From positions 124,001-188,000 of the forward strand of contig NZ_FMCU01000001.1 in the NCBI RefSeq assembly GCF_900091525.1: a stretch of DNA of 64,000 nt, written 5' to 3'. Position 1 is the stretch's first letter; every line of letters starts with the position of its first letter. Below, piece by piece: positions 28,630 through 37,300 of this stretch. The DNA comes from Micromonospora matsumotoense. Its GTDB lineage: Bacteria; Actinomycetota; Actinomycetes; Mycobacteriales; Micromonosporaceae. The notes beneath the pieces are model-generated. The model had not been told where the DNA came from and did not search any database. It was given only the letters and a program-made list of their open reading frames with translations. Made by a program: the position numbers and the translations under genes.

Positions 28630-30591
28630 TCAGCGGACCATGCTGCCGACCACCGGCTTGGTGAGCAGCGCCGACTGGTTGCGCTGGATGCCCGGGTCGA
28701 GGGTCTTGGCCACGAAGATGGCGTGCCAGATGCAGAAGATCAGCACCGTCCACACCTTGCGGGAGTTGTCCGCCTCCTCCCGCTTGTGCTCCTCCAGCAG
28801 CCGCATCGCGTACGACAGGTCGATCAGGTCGCCGGCGCCCGAGGTGGACAGCACGTGCCGGGCCCACTCGTACATCTCGCCGCGCAACCAGACCCGGGTC
28901 GGGGTCGGGAAGCCGAGCTTCTTGCGGTTGACGATGGCCGGCGGCACGACCCCCTGCAACGCCTGACGCATGGCGTACTTGGTGGCGTCGGAACGGGGCG
29001 GCAGCTTCAGGTCGACCGGGATGGTGGCCGCCACGTCGAAGACCGCCCGGTCCAGGAACGGCACCCGGACCTCCAGCGAGTGCGACATCGAGATCCGGTC
29101 CGCCTTGACCAGGATGTCGCCACGCAGCCAGGTGTAGAGGTCGACGTACTGCATCTTGGTGACGTCGTCCAGCTCGGTGCACTCGGCGTAGATCGGGGCG
29201 GTGACGTCGGTGTAGCGCACCGAGGGGTCGTAGCGACGCAGCAGGTGCTGCTTCTCCTCCTCGGTGAACATCCGGGCGTTGCCGTAGTAGCGCTGCTCGA
29301 TCGGGGTGGTGCCGCGCTCCAGGAAGCTCTTGCCCTTGACCCCCTGCGGGATGGCCTTGGAGACCGCCCGCAGGCCCTTCTGCACCCCGCCCGGCAGGCC
29401 GTTGACGGTGCCGAGGGAGAGCGGCTCCCGGTAGATGGTGTAGCCGCCGAAGAACTCGTCGGCCCCTTCGCCGGAGAGCACCACCGTGACGTGCTCGGCG
29501 GCCTTCTTGGCGACGAAGTAGAGCGGCACCAGCGCCGGGTCGGCGACCGGGTCGTCCAGGTGCCAGACGATCGTCGGCAGCGCGTCGATCATGTCCTGCG
29601 GCCCGATCTTGGTCGGGATGGTGGTCACGTCGAGGTGCCGGGCCGAGTCCTGGGCCACGTCGATCTCGGAGTAGCCGGGCACGTCGTAGCCGACGGTGAA
29701 GGTGAGGATGTTGGGGTTGAACTCGCGCGCCAGGGCCACCACGGCGGTCGAGTCGATGCCGCTGGACAGGAACGAGCCGACCGGCACGTCCGAGCGCATG
29801 TGCATCCGGACGCTCTCCCGCAGCGTCTCCCGGATCTCGTGGTAGAGCCGCTGCTCGTCGGCGACCGGAGCGGGCCGGAACACCGGCCGGTACCAGCGCC
29901 GGACGTCCAGCCGGCCGCCCGGGGACCAGGTCAGGTACTCCCCGGAGCCGATCCGGCTGATCCCCTGGTGCAGGGTGCCGGGCTCGGGGACGTACTGGAG
30001 GGTCAGGTAGTGGCTGAGGTTGGCGGTGTCGATGCCGGCGTCACCCTGGTAGTAGGAGTGCGCGAACGGCAGCAGCGCCTTCTTCTCCGAGGCGAGGTAG
30101 AGACCGTCGGCGGTCTCCAGGTAGTGCAGCGGCTTGATGCCGAAGTAGTCCCGCGCGCCGAACGCCCGACGCTCCTGCCGGTCCCAGATGACGAAGGCGA
30201 ACATGCCGCGCAGCCGGGTGAGCACCTGCTCGCCCCAGTAGTGGTAACCGGCGACGATCACCTCGCCGTCACCGGCGGTGGCGAACTGGGCCCCGAAGGT
30301 GCGGACCAGTTCCTCGCGCAGCTCGATGTAGTTGTAGATCTCGCCGTTGAAGGTGAGCAGATAGCGGCCGCCGGCGTACGGCAGCGGCTCGTGGCTGGAC
30401 GCGACGTCGATGATGGCGAGTCGCTTGTGCGCGAACACCCCGTCCGCATAGTGGCCGGTGGCGTCGCCGACCACCTCGACCCCTGTCTCGTCCGGTCCGC
30501 GGTGGTGCAGGCATTCCAACGCCCCCGCGATGTTGTCGCGGTGGGCGGCGGCGTTGCCGTTCGCGCTGAAGAAGGCCAGGAGTCCGCACAT
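28630..30591 (-). CDS. asnB: Asparagine synthase (glutamine-hydrolysing)
   Basis: Makes asparagine from aspartate, glutamine and ATP. The class II amidotransferase domain has the nucleophile Cys2 (MCGLLAFF), the HHRGPDE and RLAIIDV segments and FNGEIYNY. The synthetase domain has the PP-loop SFLSSGIDSTAV (about residue 275) and LSGEGADEFFGGY. At 653 aa it is longer than E. coli AsnB, as in other actinobacterial enzymes. ATG 30591 was chosen because Cys must follow Met; the ATG three codons upstream would bury it. Divergent from aminopeptidase P across a repeat-rich region. Confidence 0.93.
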   Translation of the reverse strand: MCGLLAFFSANGNAAAHRDNIAGALECLHHRGPDETGVEVVGDATGHYADGVFAHKRLAIIDVASSHEPLPYAGGRYLLTFNGEIYNYIELREELVRTFGAQFATAGDGEVIVAGYHYWGEQVLTRLRGMFAFVIWDRQERRAFGARDYFGIKPLHYLETADGLYLASEKKALLPFAHSYYQGDAGIDTANLSHYLTLQYVPEPGTLHQGISRIGSGEYLTWSPGGRLDVRRWYRPVFRPAPVADEQRLYHEIRETLRESVRMHMRSDVPVGSFLSSGIDSTAVVALAREFNPNILTFTVGYDVPGYSEIDVAQDSARHLDVTTIPTKIGPQDMIDALPTIVWHLDDPVADPALVPLYFVAKKAAEHVTVVLSGEGADEFFGGYTIYREPLSLGTVNGLPGGVQKGLRAVSKAIPQGVKGKSFLERGTTPIEQRYYGNARMFTEEEKQHLLRRYDPSVRYTDVTAPIYAECTELDDVTKMQYVDLYTWLRGDILVKADRISMSHSLEVRVPFLDRAVFDVAATIPVDLKLPPRSDATKYAMRQALQGVVPPAIVNRKKLGFPTPTRVWLRGEMYEWARHVLSTSGAGDLIDLSYAMRLLEEHKREEADNSRKVWTVLIFCIWHAIFVAKTLDPGIQRNQSALLTKPVVGSMVR

Positions 30592-30606
30592 GGTCGCCAT
30601 CTTTCC

Positions 30607-30714
30607 ACGCGGCACATTCCGGTCGCGCGGCACCGCTGACCCTGCCACCTCCGCACGCGGCACATTCCGGTCGCGCGGCACCGCCGGCCCGGTCCCGTCT
30701 CCGCGCGGCACCGC
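30607..30714. repeat. 48-bp tandem repeat in the asnB/pepP divergent region
   Basis: A 30-bp sequence starting ACGCGGCACATTCCGGTC occurs identically at 30607-30636 and 30655-30684. Its final 13 bp (CGCGCGGCACCGC) occurs again at 30702-30714. The repeats begin 16 nt from the asnB start, so they lie in its leader or promoter. Confidence 0.75.
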
Positions 30715-30778
30715 AGGCACCCCGCCCGGCCGGAGCCGGGGTACCGTCTGGACGAGCGACGAGGCGAAGGGAGCCGAC

Positions 30779-32260
30779 ATGGCCGAGGAGCGGACGGACG
30801 GCAAGCCGGCGGACGGCACCGAATCGCACGATCCGGACTTTCCGGAGGCGTTCCTGTCCTTCATGCGGCAGGGCTGGCGCGACACCAGCCTCCCGGTCGG
30901 TCCCCGGCCGGAGGTCCCGCACCACGCCAAGCGGCGGGCCGCACTCTCCGCGGCCTTCCCGGGCGAGACGTTGGTCATCCCCACCGGCACCGAGAAGGTA
31001 CGCGCCAACGACACCGACCACCCGTTCCGGCCGGGCAGCGACTTCGCGTACCTGACCGGGGACCACGACCCGGACAGTGTCCTGGTACTGCGCCCCAACG
31101 GCTCCGGGCACGACGCGACGCTGTACATGCGTCCCCGTTCCTCGCGGGAGACCGACGAGTTCTTCCGCAGCCGGCACGGCGAGCTGTGGGTGGGCCGGCG
31201 GCACACCCTGGCCGAGAAGTCGACCGAGCTGGGCCTGCCCACGGAGGACCTGAGCACGCTGGACGGGGCACTGGCCCGGATGGCGCCGGGGCGGACCCGG
31301 GTGCTGCGCGGTTTCGACCACCGGGTGGACGCGGCGGTACGCCCGTGGGACGGCCCCCGGGAGGAGGGCCAGCCGGCCCGTGACCGGGAGCTGGCGATCA
31401 CCATCGCCGAGCTGAAGCTGGTCAAGGACGAGTGGGAGGTCGCCCAGCTCCAGGACGCGGTCGACGCCACCGTACGCGGCTTCGAGGACGTGGCCCGGGT
31501 GCTGCCGGCCGACCGGGGGGTCTCCGAGCGGTTGCTGGAGGGGATCTTCGCGCTGCGGGCCCGGCACGACGGCAACGACGTCGGCTACAGCTCGATCGTC
31601 GGGGGCGGCGAGCACGCAACGATCCTGCATTGGGTGCACAACCACGGCGCGACCCGTCCGGGTGAGCTGCTGCTGATGGACATGGGCGTGGAGAACCGCA
31701 ACCTGTACACCGCCGACGTGACCCGGGTGCTGCCGGTCGACGGCCGGTTCACCCCGTTGCAGCGCCAGGTCTACGACGCGGTCTACGCCGCCCAGCAGGC
31801 CGGCATCGATGCGATCCGGCCGGGCGTGGGGTTCCGCGAGGTGCACCTGACCTCGATGCGGGTGCTCGCCGAGGCGCTGAAGGATCTCGGCCTGCTGCCG
31901 GTGGGCGTCGACGAGGCGATGGACCCGGCCTCCACCGTCTACCGGCGGTGGACCCTGCACGGCACCAGCCACATGCTCGGCATCGACGTGCACGACTGCG
32001 CGAACGCCCGCAAGGAGAAGTACCGCGACGGCCAACTCGGTGAGGGCTACGTGCTCACCGTCGAGCCGGGGCTGTACTTCCAGCCCGAGGACGAACTGGT
32101 CCCCGAGGAGTTGCGCGGCATCGGCGTCCGGATCGAGGACGACATCCTGGTCACCGCGACCGGTGCGGTGAACCTCTCCGCCGGCCTGCCCCGCCGCTCC
32201 GACGAGGTGGAGACCTGGCTGGCCGCGCAGCGTGAGGCGGGTCCCCGCCTGCCCGGCTGA
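30779..32260 (+). CDS. pepP: Xaa-Pro aminopeptidase (aminopeptidase P)
   Basis: Cytoplasmic metallopeptidase that removes N-terminal residues preceding proline. The N-terminal creatinase-like domain (about 40-215) precedes the pita-bread fold, with two-metal ligands in LLMDMGVE (Asp), YTADVTR (Asp), GTSHMLGIDVHD (His), LTVEPGLYF (Glu) and VRIEDDILVT (Glu). Length 493 aa. ATG 30779 has AAGGGAG 5 nt upstream. Transcribed alone and followed by a very strong terminator. Confidence 0.93.
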   Translation: MAEERTDGKPADGTESHDPDFPEAFLSFMRQGWRDTSLPVGPRPEVPHHAKRRAALSAAFPGETLVIPTGTEKVRANDTDHPFRPGSDFAYLTGDHDPDSVLVLRPNGSGHDATLYMRPRSSRETDEFFRSRHGELWVGRRHTLAEKSTELGLPTEDLSTLDGALARMAPGRTRVLRGFDHRVDAAVRPWDGPREEGQPARDRELAITIAELKLVKDEWEVAQLQDAVDATVRGFEDVARVLPADRGVSERLLEGIFALRARHDGNDVGYSSIVGGGEHATILHWVHNHGATRPGELLLMDMGVENRNLYTADVTRVLPVDGRFTPLQRQVYDAVYAAQQAGIDAIRPGVGFREVHLTSMRVLAEALKDLGLLPVGVDEAMDPASTVYRRWTLHGTSHMLGIDVHDCANARKEKYRDGQLGEGYVLTVEPGLYFQPEDELVPEELRGIGVRIEDDILVTATGAVNLSAGLPRRSDEVETWLAAQREAGPRLPG

Positions 32261-32278
32261 CCCCCGCACCCGGTTCAC

Positions 32279-32337
32279 GGCGGCCCCGCCGCCGGACGCG
32301 TCGCCCCTCGGCGGACGCGTCCGGCGGCGGGGCCGCC
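32279..32337 (+). terminator. Very strong terminator after pepP
   Basis: A perfect 23-bp stem. The left arm at 32279-32301 ends GCCGGACGCGT; the right arm at 32315-32337 begins ACGCGTCCGGC. The loop is 13 nt. Followed by GTCGTTTCC. Confidence 0.88.
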
Positions 32338-32430
32338 GTCGTTTCCGCGCGGATCACCCCCCTGACGGCCTCCTCGTCCCGGGGGTCACCGACCGCCGGA
32401 ACGGGCAACCAAGGCGGGCTTTCTTCGGGT

Positions 32431-32493
32431 TTGCCCTCATAGCGAGGAACCTTCTCATACCGTGGGTTTCGGGAGCTACAACCGATTTGTAGC
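32431..32493 (+). promoter_or_regulatory. Promoter and 19-bp palindrome upstream of the beta-helix gene
   Basis: TTGCCC (32431-32436) and TCATAC (32455-32460), 18 nt apart, are a plausible promoter in an AT-richer patch. GCTACAA-CCGAT-TTGTAGC (32475-32493) is a perfect 7-bp-arm inverted repeat located just after the expected transcription start, so it is either a repressor operator or a 5' UTR stem. Confidence 0.45.
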
Positions 32494-32554
32494 AGGGGAC
32501 GCTCGCTCACGTGCGGCGACCCTGTCTGGTACGAGGAGAGGGCAGAGAGCTCCG

Positions 32555-34219
32555 ATGTCCAACTACCTAACGAACAACGAAGCCTCCGCGCGGGCGACGG
32601 GGAGCAGGAGCCGTCGCAAGCTCTGGCTCGCCAGTGGCGTCGCCGGGTTGACAGGTGTGGTCAGTCTCGCCGCGGTCGGCGTCGCCGGCAGTGCCGGGGC
32701 GGTCGGGGTGAGCGGACTGAAGTGGAACACCACTCAGCAGGTCACCAAGGATGGCGACCAGGGTCGCGGCGACGAGGGCCCGGACCGTGGCGGCAAGGAA
32801 GACCGCGACGGCAAGGACCACGAACGTGGGAAGGAGGTGCCCTGCGACACCGACCGGCTCATCCAGGCCATCGTCCTCGCCAACAGCCGCGACGGCGGCG
32901 TGCTGGAGCTGGCCAAGGGTTGCACCTACAACCTGACCCGCAACCAGGACGGCAACGGCCTGCCGGTGATCACCCAGGACATCACCCTGCGGGGTGAGCA
33001 CACCACGATCACCCGGGACGCCACCGCCGACTACTTCCGGATCCTCAACGTGGGTCCCGGCGGTCACCTGAGCCTCAAGGGCCTGACCATCAAGGGTGGG
33101 CAGACCATCGAGGCGCTGACGGCCGTCGCGCCGGCAGCGGTGTGGGGGGCCTACTCGGACTCCCAGGCGATCGCCGCCCAGGTGAAGGCCGGCACCCCGC
33201 TGGCCCAGGCGCTCACCGCCCGACAGGCGAACCCGAAGGCCGGCCTGAAGGCCGCCCCGAAGGCCGCGCGCAAGGCCGCGGTGCAGGCCGCACCGAAGGC
33301 GAAGGCCAAGCCGGGGAGCGTCACGACGTTGGTCGAGGAGCCGGGCGTCAACGACGGCGCCGGGATCCTGGTGCAGCCGGGTGGCACGGCCAACCTGTTC
33401 GACACCTCGGTCGTGCTCAACCAGTCCGGCGGCAACGGCGGCGGGCTGGCCAACTTCGGCACCACGTCGCTGCGGCACACCGAGGTCGCCCACAACACCG
33501 CCTTCTTCTTCGGCGGTGGCATCTTCAACGCCGGCCTGCTCCAGGTCGACGAGTCCACGATCACCGACAACACCGCCGTCATCGGTGGTGGCGGTATCTC
33601 CAACGGCGCCGCGGAGATCTTCACCGAGGACGTCGACGGGGGCACCGTCCTGATCGAGAAGTCCAAGATCACCGACAACGAGACGCTCGGCTTCGGCGGC
33701 GGCCTGCTCGACATCGGAGGCAACACCACCGTGCGCTTCACGGAGCTGCTGTCGAACACCGCCGTGCTCGCCGGTGGCGGTATCGCCGCGGCGGACGCCC
33801 AGGTCAACGTGCACCAGTCAACGGTGGCCAAGAACAGCACCGCCGGCGTGGGGGGCGGCGTGGCCGTCGCCTTCGACAGCGCGGTCACCATCGAGAAGAG
33901 CCACCTCAAGGAGAACACCGCCGGCTTCTTCGGCGGCGGGCTGTTCAACGCGGACAGCGTCACCACGGTGCGTGAGTCCGAGGTCGTCGCCAACCGGGCC
34001 CTCGGCCCGATCGGCGTCGGCGGCGGCATCTTCAACATCTTCGGCGAGGTCAACCTCAGCCGGACGAAGGTCGCCAACAACTTCGCCACCTTCGCCCCGG
34101 GCGGCGTGTTCACCTTCGAGGGTGTGGTGAACGTGGACGACAAGTCCGCGATCGTGGCGAACCGCCCGACGAACTGCCTGGCCATCCCGGGCGACACCAT
34201 CCCGAACTGCTTCGGCTGA
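32555..34219 (+). CDS. Exported right-handed beta-helix repeat protein
   Basis: 554-aa secreted or wall-associated protein. The N-terminus has a twin-arginine-like SRSRRKLWL before a hydrophobic segment (about 24-50), so Tat or Sec export is likely. A charged spacer rich in Asp/Arg/Gly/Lys (about 66-95) follows. The remainder repeats units such as NTAFFFGGGIFNAGLLQ and NTAVIGGGGISNG, typical of pectate-lyase-like beta-helices in adhesin-like proteins. A Lys/Ala-rich insertion (about 195-255, NPKAGLKAAPKAARKAAVQA) interrupts the helix. The C-terminus has a Cys pair. No catalytic residues are evident; probably structural or adhesive. ATG has GAGAG upstream. Confidence 0.75.
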   Translation: MSNYLTNNEASARATGSRSRRKLWLASGVAGLTGVVSLAAVGVAGSAGAVGVSGLKWNTTQQVTKDGDQGRGDEGPDRGGKEDRDGKDHERGKEVPCDTDRLIQAIVLANSRDGGVLELAKGCTYNLTRNQDGNGLPVITQDITLRGEHTTITRDATADYFRILNVGPGGHLSLKGLTIKGGQTIEALTAVAPAAVWGAYSDSQAIAAQVKAGTPLAQALTARQANPKAGLKAAPKAARKAAVQAAPKAKAKPGSVTTLVEEPGVNDGAGILVQPGGTANLFDTSVVLNQSGGNGGGLANFGTTSLRHTEVAHNTAFFFGGGIFNAGLLQVDESTITDNTAVIGGGGISNGAAEIFTEDVDGGTVLIEKSKITDNETLGFGGGLLDIGGNTTVRFTELLSNTAVLAGGGIAAADAQVNVHQSTVAKNSTAGVGGGVAVAFDSAVTIEKSHLKENTAGFFGGGLFNADSVTTVRESEVVANRALGPIGVGGGIFNIFGEVNLSRTKVANNFATFAPGGVFTFEGVVNVDDKSAIVANRPTNCLAIPGDTIPNCFG

Positions 34220-34272
34220 GCACCCTCGGGTGACGTGCTGCCGGTGACGGCGGCACACCGGGCAGGACGCGC

Positions 34273-34309
34273 ACCGGCCCCCCTCCGCACCACGCGGAGG
34301 GGGGCCGGT
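34273..34309. terminator. Bidirectional terminator (beta-helix / pullulanase)
   Basis: ACCGGCCCCCCTCCGC (34273-34288) pairs perfectly with GCGGAGGGGGGCCGGT (34294-34309) around a 5-nt loop, between convergent stops. Confidence 0.85.
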
Positions 34310-34343
34310 CGTCGCCTGTCGGCGCTGGACGAAGCGCGCCCCG

Positions 34344-37300
34344 TCAGCGTTGGACGAAGACCGCCACGCTGCGCGCCGGCACGGTGAAGGTGCCCGCCGC
34401 CCGGTCGAACGAGGCGGTCCGCAGCACCGGGTCGGCCGAGCCGGCCAGCACCGGGTGCAGGGTGGTGTCCGTGCCCCGCAGCCTGGCCACCGTCTGCTTC
34501 GCCGCCGTCGGGGTGGCGTTGAAGACCACGGTCACCGCCTTCCACCGGCCACCCAGCCCCCGGGCGTCCAGGGTCATGGTGAGCACCCCCGGGGTCTCCT
34601 TCGCCCCGGACAGCGGAAACGCGACCCGCTGCTGCACCTGGTCGGCGGTGGGCAGCCCGAACACCGGCGAGGACTGCCGGATCCTCAGCAGCTCCGCGTA
34701 CCTGGCGTCGGCCAGATCGATCGCGGCGCAGTCCGGGACCAGGGACGGCTCGGCCAGCAGCGGCTTCGCGTACGACCACTTGTCCTCGTTGTCCGCCGCC
34801 GGGGGGAGACCGACGCCGAAGCCGTTGCCCTGCGTGCAGTCCCAGCGGATCTGGTTGAACCAGTCACCGGAGTTGTAGGAGTTGCGGTCCAGCGACTTGG
34901 AGCGCAGCCGCTCGGAGCCGGCCGCCACGAACCCGGTCCCCTGCCCGAGTGCGGTGGTGGCCAGGGCCAGCACCTGCATCCGGGCCCGGTCCGCCGCCGA
35001 GGTGCCCGTCGGCAGCTTGTACGCCAGCGCGTCGTACAGGATCTCGTTGTCGTGCGCGTCGACGTAGGTGACCGCCTCGCCGGGGGCGGCGGTGTAGCCG
35101 GCCGGGGAGCCGTTGTAGTCCACCTGCGCCCCGGTGACCCGCCGACCGGCGGAGTCGGTGAACCGGTAGCCACGCAGGTTGCCGGTCAACCCCACCTTGA
35201 TCAGGTCCTGCTGGTGTCGCAGCCGGGCCCGCTGCTCGGCGGCGGTGCCGTTCACCTCGTCACCGTTGGGATCGGTGTAGAGGCCGGAGGCGAAGCCCTG
35301 CACGCGCGGGTTGCCGTCGAAGGGGCCGCCGCCGCGTACCGCGTCGCGGAGCCGGTCGTTGAAGGTGCCGATCCCGGTGCCGGCCATGTTGGCCTGGGTG
35401 GCCTGGACGAACCGGGCGTCGTCGGCGACCTCGCCGAAGTTCCAGCCCTCGCCGTAGAGCAGGATCTTCCTGCCGTCGACGCCGTCGCGGGCCACGGTCA
35501 GCCGGTCCAGCGCGGCCCGGACGGCCAGGATGTTCGCCTTGGGGTGGTGGCCCATCAGGTCGAACCGGAAGCCGTCCACCTTGTACTGCTTCGCCCAGGT
35601 GACCAGCGAGTCGACCACCAGCTTGCCCATCATGGCGTGCTCGGGGGCGGTGTTGGCGCAGCAGGTCGAGTTGGCGACGGTGCCGTCGTCGAGCAGCCGA
35701 TGGTAGTAGCCGGGCACCACCTGGTCCAGCACCGACTTCGCATCGGTGCCGGCGGCGGACGTGTGGTTGTAGACCACGTCCAGCACCACCCGCAGGCCGG
35801 CGCCGTTGATCCCGGCGACCATCCGCCGGAACTCGACGCTGCGCTGCGCCCCGTTCGGGTCGACGGCGTAGCCACCCTCCGGGACCGTGTAGTGCAGCGG
35901 GTCGTACCCCCAGTTGTAGCCGTCGGTGTCGGCGACCGCCGCGACGCACGCCTGCTGCCGGTCGGAGTCCGGCGGCAGCGTCGCCAGTTCGCAGGCGGGC
36001 TGGCGTTGGTCGGCCCGCCGCTCGGGGATGGTGGCGAAGTCGAACACCGGCAGCAGGTGCAGGTAGTTGACCCCGGCGTCGCCGAGGGCGGTCAGGTGCT
36101 TCATCCCGGCCGTGGTCGGGTCGGTGAAGGCCAGGTAGGTGCCGCGCTGGGCGGCCGGGACGGTGCGGTCGGCGATGGAGAAGTCGCGCACCGACAGCTC
36201 GGAGATCTGTGCCTTCGCCGCGGGTGGCGCGGCCGGCTTGCGCAGCCCGGACCAGCCGGCCGGGGCGAGCGCCGGGTCGGCCAGGTCGACGATCTGGCTG
36301 TGCGTGGAGTCCGCCGCGAGCGCCACCGAGTACGGGTCGGTGGCCGAGGCGGTGACGATCTTCTGGGCGGCCGGCTGCCAGGCTTCGACCCGGTAGCGGT
36401 AGTACCGGCCGGTCCAGTCGCGGCTGCCGCGCGCCGACCAGACGCCGGTGCGGTCGTCGCGGCGCATCGCCACCGTGCGGGGCTGCGCCGACGGCGCGTC
36501 GAACAGTTCGAGCGCGACCGTCCGGGCGGTGGGCGCCCAGACCGCGAGGGTGGGCACCTTACCGGCGAAGGTGACGCCGAGCGTCGCGTCGGTGGCGGCG
36601 CGGTAGACGTCGTCGAGCACCCCGGGGATCTGCACCCCGGTCGCGCCGAGCAGCGCGCCCCGGGCGTCGCGTGCGGTCACCACGAGCTGCCCGCGCAGCG
36701 CCGCCGGCACCCGGGCCAGGTCCGCCCGGTCGAGATGGAACGCCTGGTGGGCCCAGAGGTGCGGGAAGGCCGCGCGCTGGGTCTCGGTGAGCCCGTTGCG
36801 CTGTGCCCGCAACGGCAGTGAGGTGTACGTCCCGGACAGCTCGCCGTCGACCACGCTCAGCCCGCCCGCCGGGGCGGCCACCAGGGCGTACGCCTTGCCG
36901 TCGGTCGGGCCGGCAGCCCAGGTGACGGTGGACCGGTCGATCCACTGCGCCTGCTGTTTCGTGATGTCCACGTCCTTCGCGGGGCCTGCGGAAGAGGCGG
37001 GCAGCAGCCGGCCGGGCACCCCGCCCAGCAGCCAGACCTCGTGGCCGATGCCGGCGAGGTCGAGTCGCTGGTCGTCGGGCTGATCCTTGGTGTCACCGCG
37101 GTGGATGATGTAGTTGAGTCCGGTCGCGCCGGCGGCCAGTGGCACCCGGAACAGCGCGCCGAACGAGTCGACCTTCTCGGGCAGGAGCGGGGTGGACCAG
37201 TCGGTCGGGGTGGCCGCGCCGTCCCACACGTGCAGACCCCAGCCGGCGTAGTCGTTGTCGGCCTTGCGCCAGTGGATGATCGCGGTGCCCGGGTCGACCG

